Source: Branchiostoma floridae
Lineage: Eukaryota; Chordata; Leptocardii; Amphioxiformes; Branchiostomatidae
Direction of reading: 5' to 3'
Assembly: GCF_000003815.2 (NCBI RefSeq)
Contig: NC_049991.1
Span: 18,630,037 to 18,692,810, forward strand
Length of the DNA stretch: 62,774 bases
A program made the position numbers and the translations under genes. The notes beneath the pieces are model-generated. The model did not search any database, was not told the origin of the DNA, and was given only the letters and a program-made list of their open reading frames with translations. Within the stretch, counting starts at the first letter, position 1. Every line of letters begins with the position of its first letter. Shown here one piece after another: positions 1 to 11,075 of the stretch.

Positions 1-472
1 AGCGTGTCAAAATTGAACTTGACCGTCAGGTCAACAACAACTAATATTGAGATATTTGAGTGCCTTGAGGTAAATTAAAAGCTTTTCTGTTAAAATATGT
101 TAATTATATAAGGAACCTTTAGTGACAAAAAAGATTTCAAATTGATAACGTGCAAAATGAAATGTTTTTGTTCAGTATGTTCAACTTGCAGAGAAAATGA
201 TACTGACATTTGCATGATGTACAAAAGAATGTTTCCATGCTAATAGAGATGTTACACTGAAAAAAATATGCCCAAATGCATTCCAATATAGCATGTAATA
301 CAATAAAGTCAATGACTCATGCCATGCATAACAAGATAAACACAAATACTCTAAGTAGAACCAGAAGTAGAGGAAGGAGTTGTTCTCTGGATTGCTGCAA
401 GCATGACGTGAGTTAAGCCATGTCGTAGTAGAACAGTCCGAATTTGGAAAAATCCCTTCAGGATCTTTTTAC

Positions 473-595
473 CTTATCCTCCTGTGGAATGCCCGGACAT
501 GACTTAATGACAAGCGATGATAACTCAGAGATCATTTGCACTTGTTGTGACGTCTGTGTCCGACCCGTTTCAGATGCCAACATTTTAATAGCCTT
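473..595 (-). CDS. Gene A exon: helical stalk segment (phase 0-0)
   Basis: A 41-codon open segment bounded on the minus strand by an acceptor (GTGCAAG) and a donor (GATAAG|GTAAAA). Both ends are phase 0, matching the phase-0 end of the exon before it. The peptide is amphipathic (KMLASETGRT..VQMISELSSLVIKSC) with no cysteine-rich module pattern. It resembles in character the helical region before GPS/GAIN or REJ parts of polycystin-1-like or adhesion-type receptors, but I cannot identify a family. An AAGAAG at the acceptor allows a 3-nt alternative splice. The rest of the gene must lie beyond the left edge. Confidence 0.5.
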
Positions 596-724
596 CTTGC
601 ACATCTACATATACAACAATGAATAACAATATTGAACACCTTATTAATATCTTAGAGATTATCTACAGATTTGAAAAATGTTCCCTAATGTTTTAACATT
701 CACAGACTACCAACCATTGCTTAC

Positions 725-793
725 CTGTGCCTTTTCCTCAGCAGCTGATGTTGGCTGCCCCAAGACAACAGCGTCTCCAGGGACATCCGCAGT
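725..793 (-). CDS. Gene A exon: stalk segment (phase 0-0)
   Basis: A 23-codon segment with acceptor TTCATGGCAAG and donor CACAG|GTAAGC. Phase 0 at both ends fits its neighbours. The peptide (TADVPGDAVVLGQP..AAEEKAQ) is acidic and Ala-rich. A longer exon using the acceptor at GATGCAG (near 857) stays open but would begin in phase 1 and break the frame from the previous exon, so the shorter form is preferred. The function is unknown; it probably continues the helical stalk. Confidence 0.4.
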
Positions 794-1328
794 CTTGCCA
801 TGAAAGAACAACAAATTTTCAGAGTAGGTTGTTAACAACAAATCTGCATCAAGGGCAAATAACGATTCGGAGGTGATTGACAATGTGTTGTTAATATTCA
901 AGAATGATTTCAATGCAAGTCAAAAATCCTCAAAGCAGGAATTAAAAGTGAGAATAGTATAAGGCAAACATGATGAACAATTGTTCATGACTTTACTCTT
1001 AATGACAACGGCCCCCTTCCTTATCATACTGAAATCCTAGTACCAAATTACATGCATACTGATTTTTAAAGTTTTTCTTGTCTCTTTAGAATGTAATATT
1101 ACGTATGATGAAAAGTTTTATTTTCGATAAATGGCTGACATTTCTATTCTAAAAAGGCAAAGTCCTAAGAACATTTCGTGCAAGGGTTCCCCTCCTGGAG
1201 TGCCACCTCTGGTGGTTTCATCCCAAGCAACTTTAAACAGTAACTTTCTTATTATAAAGTTATCCCAGCCTATGATATTACTGTTGACAGAACACCAGTG
1301 ATAGAAACTAGTGCTTTGTGGGACTAAC

Positions 1329-1409
1329 CTGGGCTAGCTTCTGGAGTACATCCTGTGGTTTTGCAGACAGCGAACCAGCAAAGATGCTGTCCAGACCGTT
1401 ACCAAGAGC
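1329..1409 (-). CDS. Gene A exon: stalk segment (phase 0-0)
   Basis: 27 codons (ALGNGLDSIFAGSLSAKPQD.. ending KLAQ) between acceptor TTCGATAG and donor CCCAG|GTTAGT. Both boundaries are phase 0. It follows the short Thr/Pro exon that converts the phase-1 chain to phase 0. It is predicted amphipathic helix without cysteines. This exon marks the change from extracellular modules to a juxtamembrane-like stalk. The family is not recognised. Confidence 0.5.
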
Positions 1410-1881
1410 CTATCGAACGTGTTAACGGGAATAAATCGCAGTTTGATTAGAATATGATTAAACATTTTTGGCACAGTGAACACTTCTTTTAATTGCACTC
1501 ATATAAGTCTAAAACAGACACGACCATATTTTTTCTCTTTGAAATTCTTTGTTCGTACCCTTTCTTTTTTCCTGAATACAGTTTTGGTTACTAGTACTTG
1601 TTTGGTTTTAGTTTCAGGGTAGAGATGTAGTCCTTTCACTGAGCTACCGTGGGGCGGCCATTTTGTGACAGTCAAACTTACTAATTAATTTTGAACAAAT
1701 TGAATTTTCTGTGTCAGTGCTATTGTTGAATTAAAACAAAATGTAATGAACAAAGAGATGGTCAGGAACTTGTCAAGTTTATACTTTTATATCAAGGATC
1801 AGCAATAATAGGTCTTACAATTCCAATTGAACAGAGGGGCTTGTTTATCCCCAAAATACCATCAACTGTAGAACAGCATAC

Positions 1882-1937
1882 CTGGCCTGGTGTTGCTTTG
1901 TCTTCCGCCGGCGGTCTGCTGCTGGTCTCCGTGGTTT
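1882..1937 (-). CDS. Gene A exon: short Thr/Pro linker (phase 1-0)
   Basis: A 56-nt exon with acceptor GCTGCAG and donor GCCAG|GTATGC. It reads TTETSSRPPAEDKATPGQ. It begins in phase 1, like all module exons upstream, and ends in phase 0, like all stalk exons downstream. This adapter role strongly supports the exon chain. The composition suggests an O-glycosylated spacer. Confidence 0.55.
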
Positions 1938-2104
1938 CTGCAGCATAAACAGAAATATTATTCACTCACTAACAACTCTCCCTTTATTCAGAGCAGTTTC
2001 TATTTCACTGGATACATTGGTGCTATGTTGAATAAGAACGTTTATGTCTTAAATACTTAAAATGTGTCTAGATTGATGGTTTTAGTGATAGAATTCGAAC
2101 CTAC

Positions 2105-2209
2105 CAGTGGCTTCCGAGCCTAGCTGTACTTGAGTTGATGGCCTGGTGGACAAGACTGTGGTCATGCCACTTGTCTGTTTGGTGGTAGCAGTGGCTGTCG
2201 TTGTGGCGG
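2105..2209 (-). CDS. Gene A exon: Thr-rich mucin-like linker (phase 1-1)
   Basis: 35 codons with acceptor TTATCAGCAG and donor CACTG|GTAGGT. The peptide starts ATTTATATTKQTSGMTTVLS and is about one-third Thr/Ser, typical of an O-glycosylated spacer. The exon is symmetric phase 1-1. Its donor context (GGTAGGTTC) is the same as in the Thr-rich exon at 5049-5192, and both start with Ala-Thr after a CCGCCAC, so the two probably arose by exon duplication. Confidence 0.6.
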
Positions 2210-2555
2210 CTGCTGATAAAAAGCAAAGCAAAACCGATGTTAGAATGTGTTTTTCTATAAACCAGGTAATCAATAAGACAACACTACAGAATCAGATGAA
2301 CATCAAGTTCAATCGAAAACTAGAGTTCGGGGACCTCATACCTCCATGAAATATTTATTGTTTTTTTTGTGGGTGGTATGTATGTTTATAGTCGGTTGTA
2401 TTTGAGAGTAATGGTTATAAATGTTATGGGAAAGTAGTGGTGTATTTATTTAATGACACAAAGGATGTCCATCTGATTAGTAATTATTAAAATGTGACAC
2501 TTGTGTAATGTGTGTTTAAGAGGTCGACGGCATATGGTAGCGTGGTGTTCCTTAA

Positions 2556-4490
2556 GTAGCCCTACATCAACTGTAAAATGAATACTTGGCGCCAACCCCG
2601 TCTGCTAAAAAACAAGTACCATTGGCTACGAAAGAGACAACTAACAACTGTCCCTTATCGTAACGAAATCAGAACATCTGTATCGCCCATAAAACGTCTG
2701 ACACCCAACCCATCTAAGATGAGAGGACCTAATGGCATTTTAATCACCATGTCACTCAAATCAGCTGTACAGTATGTGAGACATCTATACCTGTTAAGCA
2801 TCACCGTTAAATGTACCTCAACTTCTTACAATTATACTTACGCTTCACATCTCCATGATATCCTAAGCAGACATAAATAAAACAAATTATCATATTAAAA
2901 AAACTCGGGGTTCCCCAAACAGCTGTCATACAAATCACCTCACGATCTGCTTGAAGCTAAGCCCATTAACAAACACTTAAAGCACGATACCTGTTCCAAT
3001 ATATTGCAGATATAGGGGTGATTTCTGATATTATTTCATCGATTATAACGACAGATACGGCGCCCAAAATCACATCGATTCGAGCTTTCATCACAGCCCA
3101 CCAACACAACACGTATGAAACCAATTCATCCAGCCGTTCTTGAGTAATCTTGTACACAGACAGAGACACAAAACAGAAAATATAACCTCCATGACATTTC
3201 ATGGAGGTAACTACTGTGCCAACTGTTACAAATATTTCAAACAGTCCTAAGCAGACATAAATAAAACTACTGGGGGGTCCCCAAACAGCTGTCACCTCAC
3301 TATCTGCTTGCAGCTAAGCCCATTAACAAGCACATACAGCACGATGCCTGTACCAATATATCTCAAATATAGGGGTGATTTCTGATATTATTACATCGAT
3401 TATAACGACAGATACGGCTCCCAAGATCTCATCGATTCGAGCTTTCATCACACCCCACCAACACAACAAGTATGAAACCAATCCATCCAGCCATTCTTGA
3501 GTAATCATCTACACAGAGACACATAACAGAAAATATAACCTCCATTCCATGACATTTCATGGAGCTAATTATCAAAATGTGACACTTAATTGTGTAATGT
3601 GAGTTTAAGAGGTCAACGGCATATGGTAGCGTGGTGTTCCTTAAGCTTGATGTTTGGCATTTAAAATGTCTAAGGTTGTCAGCATTATTGAGGTTCGACT
3701 ATGTGCCTCAGAGCTGTGTGGTGGGAGGAAGTTGGGAAACTCAGAAAGAAGAAGGGATGTGGCCAACTTTAGTCAGATGGTGATTTGATTTTCCACCAAT
3801 ATGTCATAACATCAGCTGTTCACACGGTACAAAAACGAGATGCACACTTTCCTTTGACAGCCCTACACCAACTGTAAGATGAATACTTGGCGCCAACCCC
3901 GTCTGCTAAAAAACAAGTACCATTGGCTACGATAAGAGACAACTAACAACTGTCCCTTATCGTAACAAAATCAGTATTGCCCATAAAACTTCTGACACCC
4001 AACCCAGATGAGAGGACCTAATGGCATTTTAATCACCATGTCACTCAAATCAGCAGTACAGTATGTGAGACATCCATACCTGTTAAGCATTATCGTTAAA
4101 TGTACCTCAACTTCTTACAATTATACTTACGCTTCACATCTCCATGATATCCTAAGCAGACATAAATAAAACTAATTATCATATTAAAAAAACTCGGGGT
4201 TCCCCAAACAGCTGTCACCTCACTATCTGCTTGGAGCTAAGCCCATTAACAAACACATAAAGCACGATGCCTGTACCAATATATCTCAAATATAGGGGTG
4301 ATTTCTGATATTATTACATCGATTATAACAACGGATACGGCTCCCAAAATCACATCGATTCGAGATTTCATCACACCCCATCAACACAACAAGTATGAAA
4401 CCAATCCATCCAGCCGTTCTTGAGTAATCATCTACACAGACAGAGACACATAACAGAAAATATAACCTCCATTCCATGACATTTCATGGA
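2556..4490. repeat. Tandem/compound intronic repeats
   Basis: Two diverged copies of one block lie at about 2556-2935 and 3860-4215. Three copies of a second block lie at about 2935-3210, 3292-3560 and 4210-4490. Each second block ends with the palindrome CCATGACATTTCATGG. Open frames seen here are frame shadows of these repeats. Pieces of the second block recur at about 5395-5520 and 10005-10075, so it is an interspersed family. Confidence 0.8.
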
Positions 4491-5048
4491 GGTAACAAAG
4501 CTGTTACCACAATTGATAAATTGTTGAAAAGCTTTATAAAATCATCTATTGCTTATACCCCTCTCACATTTGGCGAAAATCGATCGGGCGACGATTCTGC
4601 GACAATCGCCCGAGCCTCACTTATAATTATAACTTTATTGCACACTGACGGTACAAGGTACAAAGTATGGCTTACATGTGACAGGGACGGTTTTCATGTG
4701 AAAAATACGCGCAACCCTCTGTTGATCATAAATATGACCGATCTTCCATTGATACGCCCGAAGATCGTGGATAATGTGACAAGGGTATTAGACCTACGTC
4801 ACATTTCCAAGCAGGGGCCGGCCGCCGGGCAGCTTTCGGGAACGTAAATGATGATATGAAAACTGCACAAGATTGAAGAGAATAGTCGTGGGCATTATCT
4901 GTGTATCTTATTTTCTTTCGTATCCATTTCTATTTTTCGTTTCCACAAACAGCCCGACAGGGCCCCGATTTGGAAATGTGGTGTAAGCCTTAATGACAGT
5001 TTCTCCAGTTCTACGGTGTTGTTGAGTCAAACAAACACGAGAACCTAC

Positions 5049-5192
5049 CATCATCAGATGACCCTCCATCCCTCATGGCCTCTTGTGTATTTTGTACGGT
5101 CGAAGCTTCTGGTTCGGTAGAAAGGAGGGTGGTCTCCCGACTTTTCTGCTCGGTGGTAAGGGCAGGTGCAGGCGTAGTGGTTGGCGTGGCGG
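5049..5192 (-). CDS. Gene A exon: Thr/Pro-rich linker (phase 1-1)
   Basis: 48 codons; acceptor TTTTCCAG and donor GATGATG|GTAGGT. The peptide begins ATPTTTPAPALTTEQKSRET and becomes acidic near the end (GGSSDD). It lacks cysteines. It lies directly after the FN3 exon in transcript order and works as a flexible, probably O-glycosylated spacer between the folded modules and the stalk. Confidence 0.6.
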
Positions 5193-5394
5193 CTGGAAAA
5201 GAAAAGACTGGTTAACAGACAGCTTCTGGATCACAAAATTGTTAGAAACCTTTAGATACCGCAAAAGACTTCAGCTGAAATTATATATCTAAAGAAAATA
5301 TGTTATAGTTTTACCACGTATCTGCACTAAATCCAATACTTTTTCCTCAGACATCCATGCAAGAAATATACTCAGCCTTTCCTTACAAGGTTTT

Positions 5395-5440
5395 ACCATG
5401 ATATGTCATGGAGGTTATGTTTTACCCTGCGTTTGTGTGT

Positions 5441-5472
<32 letters not shown>

Positions 5473-5520
5473 CTGTCAACAAGATAACTAAAGAAAGGCT
5501 GGGTGGATCGGTTTCATACT
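5395..5520. repeat. (TG)n microsatellite in interspersed repeat
   Basis: A TG/TC run of about 40 nt at 5434-5473 lies inside a copy of the interspersed repeat that carries the ATGTCATGGAGGTTAT motif. Nothing coding is seen. Confidence 0.8.
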
Positions 5521-5589
5521 TGGTGTGATGCCTTTTCTTACAAGTTTTTCTATCATCAAATAGAAGCTTATGTCACCAAGGCCATTTTA

Positions 5590-6742
5590 GAGGGTCTGCA
5601 TGCCTTTTTCCGTTAAGCGTTACGAGCCATTTTAATTCACCGTTAATCGTTACCGACCCGCTCTAATTCAACGTTAATCGTTATCGGTATATTCTTCGTG
5701 AAGCGTTATTGGTCGTTTTAATTCAACGTTAATCGTTATTTGTTATCCCGAATTCACCGTTAACCGTTACCAAGAAATTCTTCGTGACCCGTTATACTAT
5801 ATACAAGGAAGTCAAATGCCAGATAGAACCCCTGAAAATGCAGGAAATGGCGTTTCAAAGGGTCCATATTTCAAAATTTCTCCGAGCCTCCCGGCTTTCG
5901 GCTCTGAACATGGTAAAATATGTTGCGGAAGCGTCGCCCTCAAAACTTTATCACTCATACAGATTTCAGTGTCAAACATAGCTAAGTTTCGGGCAAAAAG
6001 TTCTCCTAGAATGCAGAAAATGAGATTTCTCCGGACCTCCATTGAAACGGTTTGTGCCTTTGGCGCTCACGACGACATGGCAAAAATATGTTACTTAGGG
6101 GCGTGGGTTTTCGCACAAAAACAACCTTTCTCTCTAATAAAATGTCATTTAATTTAGCTTCGTCTTACGTATACGGCAAAATCTGTCCTTCAAAATGCAG
6201 TAAATGGCGTTTCAGACGGTCCAGATTTTAATCTTTTCCCGGACTTATATTGCAACGCCTCTTGCCTTCCGAGCTCGAATTGGTAAAGATATGTCGGGGC
6301 TCTGGGGGTGGAGGCCAAAGCTACGAGTATAATCATGTGTAATTTGATGAAAATGTCAAAATCAACCTAGCTTAGTCGGTCGGCAAAATTTGGCGAAAAT
6401 GCAGGAAATAGCATTTAAGAGGGTCTTGATTTTAAAATTTTTGGAACGGGTCGCGCCTTCGGCGCTCCATGTGCTGAAACACAGTAGTTCAATCCACCTC
6501 TCCCCCCCCCCCCCTGTCATTCCTCCAGGTTCTGGGCAACTTTTGCTTCTCATTTTCACCCATTGATATAACTACTCTAGCGTTGTATGAATAGGAATGC
6601 ACGTCAATGTTAATGTTATGCTTTGCAACTCATTCTGAATTTACCGTTAAGCGTTACCGGGCCTCCTGAATTTACCGTTAAGCGTTACCGGGCCTCCTGA
6701 ATTCACCGTTAAGCGTTACCAAGACCCCCCATGCAGACCCTC
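5590..6742. mobile_element. 1.15-kb inverted-repeat element with GTTAAGCGTTACC repeats
   Basis: It begins GAGGGTCTGCATG and ends with the reverse complement CATGCAGACCCTC. ATTTTA flanks both sides (5584-5589 and 6743-6748), a probable 6-bp target duplication. Both ends carry repeats of CCGTTAAGCGTTACC-type motifs. The centre holds about three diverged copies of a block with the core ATGCAGGAAATGGCGTTTCA. No transposase was recognised. It lies in an intron of gene A. Confidence 0.65.
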
Positions 6743-6833
6743 ATTTTAGCTGATAGCAATCACACATAGCATCATTACGGTATTAAGTGACAAAATTCTA
6801 TGTTCCTTTTCATTAAAAACAGAAACGAACTAC

Positions 6834-7115
6834 CTGTGAACACCAGTATCATTGCTGTCTCGCTCTGTGCCTTCCAACCGACTGATGAGAACAGGGCTGT
6901 CACCCTGATGATGTAGGCAGTCTCCGGTGACAGACCAACCACCGGAAACGATGTCTCGGCTGTGCTCTGATTGACAGCTGTCATTATGTCCAGCCTGGAC
7001 ACCACGACACGGTATCCCTCAAGGTCAAGGTCAGGATCAGGGGATGGAGACCACGTGACCTTGAACCCATCATCCGTGATGTCAGTTACTGCCAGGTCCA
7101 TTGGTGGATCCACAG
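6834..7115 (-). CDS. Gene A exon: fibronectin type III domain (phase 1-1)
   Basis: 94 codons, one complete FN3 module in one exon. It shows the A-strand PP-x-DL, the conserved Trp in FKVTWSPSPDPD, the Tyr of GYRVVVS, the LSPETAYIIRVTA motif around the E/F strands, and a C-terminal MILVFTG. The acceptor is CTTGTCTTGCAG and the donor TTCACAG|GTAGTT, both phase 1. FN3 domains are extracellular beta-sandwich adhesion or spacer modules. Here it is the last folded module before the Thr-rich linkers and stalk. Confidence 0.85.
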
Positions 7116-7938
7116 CTGCAAGACAAGGAATCAAAACACATGAGACGAGTGTTCTAAATGTCTTCAGACAAAGTGGCGTCTTGTTGGCGTAATGACCAGG
7201 GTATTTGGCCCAGAACCCATAGGTCCTGGGTGCGAGTTGCCTGACATGCCATCGTGCCCTAGACACAGTGGATAGCTTGAATGCCAAAACTTGACAATCC
7301 GTCAAACCTTTGAGTTATTTATTTTCCTTTAACGTCTAAACCAAATGGACTGGGTGACTATTGGGGCCCAAACATTACTATCTACCACAAAAAATTATGA
7401 CAATATGATATACTCTGGCACCCTTGAGGAAATCAGCAGAGAAGGATCAGAGAGGCTACAAAAAGCAATGATGGATTACATCCTAGAAACAAAACGTTTT
7501 TGAATGACTGGAAATTGATAACACACATGTGAAGTAAGATCATACACATGTGAAAGCGAGGGAGAAGACCATAGGATGATGAAGAAAAGAGAGAAAGAAA
7601 GTGTACCGACAGATGTGTGCCGCATGCCGACCAATTGGAAAAAAGCAGCAAGAGAAGTACACATTAAGAGAAAGAAGCACAGTGAGAGAGAAAAGACAGC
7701 ACATGTGACCATCTTCCGACGAAACAAGCGGATAATAGAGACAACAACAACAACATATGATATCAAAACCGTACGTTCTGCTGCAGTGCCTTAAAGAGCA
7801 GCTATGGGCCCACTGTAGAGCTTTGTTTCCTGGCCCCTACCCACATATCAAACACCTACAACAGCAAAGGTGAAGAGTTTAGGAGTACATGATTTCTGAA
7901 ACAGAACAAAAATCATATGATATTGATACAGAAAATAC

Positions 7939-8040
7939 CTTTATCACACAGCTGTGTTTTCCATCCATCCTGACACCCAGAGGAGCAGACACCTGACAGC
8001 GGGTCACAGTTGACGTCTCCGCCTTGGCAGCGTCCGCACA
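7939..8040 (-). CDS. Gene A exon: EGF-like (laminin/MEGF type) domain (phase 1-1)
   Basis: 34 codons; acceptor GTTTTCAAG and donor GATAAAG|GTATTT. The peptide starts VCGRCQGGDVNCDPLSGVCS and continues to C..GW....C, giving six cysteines in a short loop pattern like the EGF repeats of MEGF, SREC or Tie proteins. It has no calcium-binding D-x-D/E signature. It follows the Ca-binding EGF exon and precedes the FN3 exon, a Tie/MEGF-like order that here reflects shared modules rather than orthology. Confidence 0.75.
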
Positions 8041-8515
8041 CTTGAAAACAAAGTTACTAACAGTTACTAGATGTGCATGTCAAACATTGCAGGCTATATC
8101 ATTATTATTATAGTTACGTACACACATATGTCATAGGCAAGCTTGCATTAAAACAGTTACTCAACTGCAGACAGACATTACAGATAACATCCGTTTTCTT
8201 TCATCTGTGATACTGAAGAGATCTGGTCAAAGAGCAGGCTTTAGTATCGTTACTATGAATTGATATGCAAAATAGATCTAGTTTTCCTCCCTTTTGCACA
8301 ATAAGTCATAGTTAGGATACAAAACTTGCTCTCAAATGAGATCTCTTCAGTGTCACCGACGAAAGATAATGGATGTTATCTGAAACGTAAAAATCATATC
8401 CAGTTGTTTGGGCAACTGTTTTTGTCCTTTTTACTTACTAATAGATGTCTAACCTCCATCGACATAAGCTTGCATCAATTGGGGTTAACAAATAATAGAC
8501 CTACGGAAAAGTGTA

Positions 8516-8660
8516 ACATGAATGAATGAATGAATGGTTTTATTGGCGCCAAAACAAGTCAGTGCGCATATACATGACATGTATATGCGCGCATTCAATG
8601 ATATGTACATTGTACATATCATTGCAGCCATACATGGCTGAATTGGTGTATGATACATAA
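8516..8660. repeat. (AATG)n-tailed repeat end with three adjacent hairpins
   Basis: About four AATG repeats lead into GGTTTTATTGGCGCC, typical of a non-LTR or SINE tail. Next come the palindromes GCGCATATACATG/ACATGTATATGCGC (8566-8592) and CAATGATATGTAC/GTACATATCATTG (8597-8625), then GCAGCCATACATGGCTG. The pattern suggests a short structured element end in a gene A intron. Confidence 0.5.
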
Positions 8661-8972
8661 AACAATACTAAATCACTTAAAAACTTCATTAAGATTCATT
8701 TAACAATGATACAATGAAAGGAAGTGTGCTATTCTTGAATCTGGATGATCGGCACCTAAACTGTGTGTAGTTGTCCTTTGTACGTAGCTCCCTCCCATGA
8801 ACACTTTCATGAACATTACTTTTATCAATTTGAAAGTAATTGCCATCTACGTGCCCAAGTGGGAAGCTGCTTAATTACAAATGTATTCTGAATTGAAAAT
8901 GTGAAGTGAGTTGCATAATATGCTTGTGCAATGAACTAGAATCATACTTAACACTTTAATCAATAATTGTAC

Positions 8973-9095
8973 CTCCACAGCCATGGGCGTCCCCCATCAA
9001 CACAAATCCCAGGCGGCAGAAACACCGGTACCCTCCAGGAAAGTTTGAGCAGATGTGATCACACCGACCGTTCGCTGTCGCACATTCGTCGGCAT
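8973..9095 (-). CDS. Gene A exon: calcium-binding EGF domain (phase 1-1)
   Basis: 41 codons with six cysteines. The start is ADEC, reading DADEC once the phase-1 base of the previous exon is added, which is the Ca-binding D-x-D/E-C signature. C-S-N-F-P-G-G-Y-R-C fits the Asp/Asn beta-hydroxylation consensus. The acceptor is TTTGTAG and the donor TGGAG|GTACAA. cbEGF domains rigidify extracellular rods through calcium. A separate degenerate trace of the same exon start (CACATTCGTCG on the plus strand) is seen near 13934. Confidence 0.85.
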
Positions 9096-9189
9096 CTACA
9101 AAGAGGATGGAGCAATATTCAAGGCCAACACAGCAAACTTTACCTCAAAGTCTACAAGGTTGAAATATTTTGTACAATAACTGTCATAC

Positions 9190-9366
9190 CTGCACATGTT
9201 GGAACAGGACTACTCCAAGTTCGGTTGGCCTGGCACCTCACACTAGACGCTCCTTCCAGCTCGTACCCCTGGTTACAGGTGAACATCACCTCGTCATTGT
9301 AGGAGTTCACTCCGGTAGGACTCAGCGATCCGTTAGCTGGGGGAGTCGGCACTGGACATTGGGCAG
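9190..9366 (-). CDS. Gene A exon: Sushi/CCP domain (phase 1-1)
   Basis: 59 codons, one complete complement-control-protein module. It has four cysteines (QCPVP, FTCNQGYEL, VRCQANRTW, PTC), the conserved Trp between Cys3 and Cys4, and a G-Y before the second half. The acceptor is CATTTCAG and the donor TGCAG|GTATGA. It carries one N-glycosylation site (ANRTW) that the sister CCPs lack. CCP modules mediate protein binding in complement and adhesion proteins. The four CCP exons in this window are nearly identical, showing recent exon duplication or conversion. Confidence 0.9.
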
Positions 9367-9586
9367 CTGAAATGGTAAACATTAAACAAAGGTTGATCAA
9401 GAGCATTGAAACTATAGCATATGCTGTGCTGGGACATGTATTTGCTGAAGATAGACAACGTAGGGAGAGGGGTCATTCCCTTAAGTTTTTCCTTTTTGTA
9501 AAACTGCTCTCCCGAGACAGAAAGGCATTAATATGCTATGACGTAAGTCATACTCTTCGGCTATCGTCACATCATATGCCCGTCCA

Positions 9587-9980
9587 AAACGGGGCCCGGC
9601 TGGGCTGCTTGTAAAAATGGAAATAGAGAATCTGATATATACTCTTACTATTCTCTTTATAACATCGTCTTGTGTAGTTTGGTGTCTTGTATTAGCCTCT
9701 ACCAGGCTTCGTGGTTTGGTGGTCTAATTGTAGAAATTGGTCAAATAGAGTAAATACTACGCTAGGGGAGTCAGTCGGCCGATTAGGGATATTCTCCAAA
9801 CCACACCAAAATGAACCTTCTCGGCCGGCTGACTCCCCTAGCGTACGGTGACTCTATTTGTCCAATTTCGACAATTAGACCATCAAACCACGAAGCCTGG
9901 TAGAGGCTAGTCTTGTATACTTTTCGTTTCCAAAAGCTGCTCTGCCTGGCTTTGTTGGAAATGTGACGTAGGCCATATAG
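9587..9980. mobile_element. GGGCCC-type MITE, interrupted
   Basis: It starts near ACGGGGCCCGGCTGGGCTG and ends near TGTTGGAAATGTGACGTAGG. The same element without interruption lies at about 23905-24066. Relatives lie at about 50916-51126 (with the clearest terminal inverted repeats) and, as a fragment, at 4921-4990. It is interrupted here by the 217-bp element at 9693-9909. No coding capacity. Confidence 0.65.
9693..9909. mobile_element. Palindromic MULE-like MITE with 9-bp target duplication
   Basis: It starts TAGCCTCTACCAGGC and ends with the reverse complement GCCTGGTAGAGGCTA. Inverted homology extends inward through most of the element. GTCTTGTAT occurs directly on both sides (9684-9692 and 9910-9918) and only once at the equivalent site in the duplicate copy (near 24006-24014). 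A 9-bp duplication is typical of Mutator-like elements. Non-autonomous. Confidence 0.8.
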
Positions 9981-10280
9981 GCAAACAGCATTTGTGGATG
10001 ATCATTACCTCCATGAGAAATGGAGGTATTGTTTTTGATGTGTCTGTGTTGCAAATTACGCAAATCTTGACTTGATTTAAATACGTAATGAGGAAAATCT
10101 ATTTTAGTGTTTTCCATAAAATAATTATTATAGGACTCAAAGGCGTGTTGCCGCCAGATAAGCGTTAATTGGCTACTTACAAACTTACATGCAACCGTCA
10201 CCATTGATAGTACATGTATTAAGTTACTGTTTTGTTGTGTGAAAGATGACAGCAATCAGATTTATATCACTAAAAGTTAC

Positions 10281-10469
10281 CTGGTGAACAGAACCTCCAC
10301 TGGCCTGCAATGCCCCATCCTGTTGAGTAGCCAGCATAGCTGATGGGTAGGGGGTTTGGATCAACCCACTGCAGGAACGGGTTGATCTCGCTGCCGCGTC
10401 CAACAGCGATGGTGCCACCATCAGCCCAGGTTATCCAGAACCTTCGGTATTGGTTTGGAGAGGTGATAC
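10281..10469 (-). CDS. Gene A exon: FAMeT-like domain, second half (copy 1)
   Basis: 63 codons; acceptor TTCCACAG and donor CACCAG|GTAACT, both phase 1. The peptide begins GITSPNQYRRFWITWADGG, continues with TIAVGRG, and ends GQWRFCSPG. The pattern matches the C-terminal half of the family named 'farnesoic acid O-methyltransferase' (Pfam Methyltransf_FA). It completes the domain begun in the exon at 12733-12966. No SAM-binding motif is visible. In an extracellular mosaic protein it is better regarded as a binding module than an enzyme. Confidence 0.75.
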
Positions 10470-10558
10470 CTGTGGAAGAATAGATGATTGTAAGACTGTG
10501 TTTTTTACTGTTGTCTGCACATACAGAATGTGCATTGTGCAAAATATACTATATACTA

Positions 10559-10747
10559 TAAATGCATTTAAGTTCGCGGGGATTTAATTTCGCGGTAGCG
10601 GGTAAAAGGACTTTTCGCGGTAGATTTAATTTTGCAGTAACACCATAGACTGCAGTCTTATATATAGAAAAATGTTCGCGGTGGTTTTCAGTTCGCGGTG
10701 AAGTGGTCAACGCGAACATTAATCCACCGCGAACATTTCTGCATTTA
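10559..10747. mobile_element. MITE with TTCGCGG-rich inverted termini
   Basis: The left end AATGCATTTAAGTTCGCGG and right end CCGCGAACATTTCTGCATTT are inverted. TTCGCGG/CCGCGAA occurs several times inside. The corresponding site near 25060-25070 in the duplicate cassette lacks it, so it inserted after the duplication. Confidence 0.65.
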
Positions 10748-11075
10748 CAGCATATTCATGTTTGGAAATGCTATCTAAATGATAATCCTATCTTTATTAT
10801 AAGAATTGTTATCAAAAGTGTGCTATAATAATTGTAAGAGTCACGGTGGCAGAAGTCCACAAATTGTGATATTTTGTTAGATGTTGTTGGTATCTGTTTT
10901 GTTGAATAATTTGGACCCAACTGTTTAGCGCTGAAGTCCAACAGATTAACATGAAGTCGAGCAGACAGTATGTAAGATAACCTTGTTCACAGTAAGATGC
11001 TCACTTTTGATGACTTAGACAACAAAAGGCCACAACATCGCCCCTTTCTTACACTATAACGATGTTATTGTTTAA

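Noticed and set aside
857-913. Longer version of the exon at 725-793
   Set aside because: The open frame extends, but the acceptor at GATGCAG would enter in phase 1, incompatible with the phase-0 end of the preceding exon.
2578-3508. Frames of 61-109 codons on both strands
   Set aside because: They fall in repeat blocks and recur with each repeat copy.
7185-7275. tRNA gene or SINE at a CCTGGGTGCGAGTTGCC motif
   Set aside because: Only a weak B-box-like word; no A-box, no cloverleaf and no SINE body.
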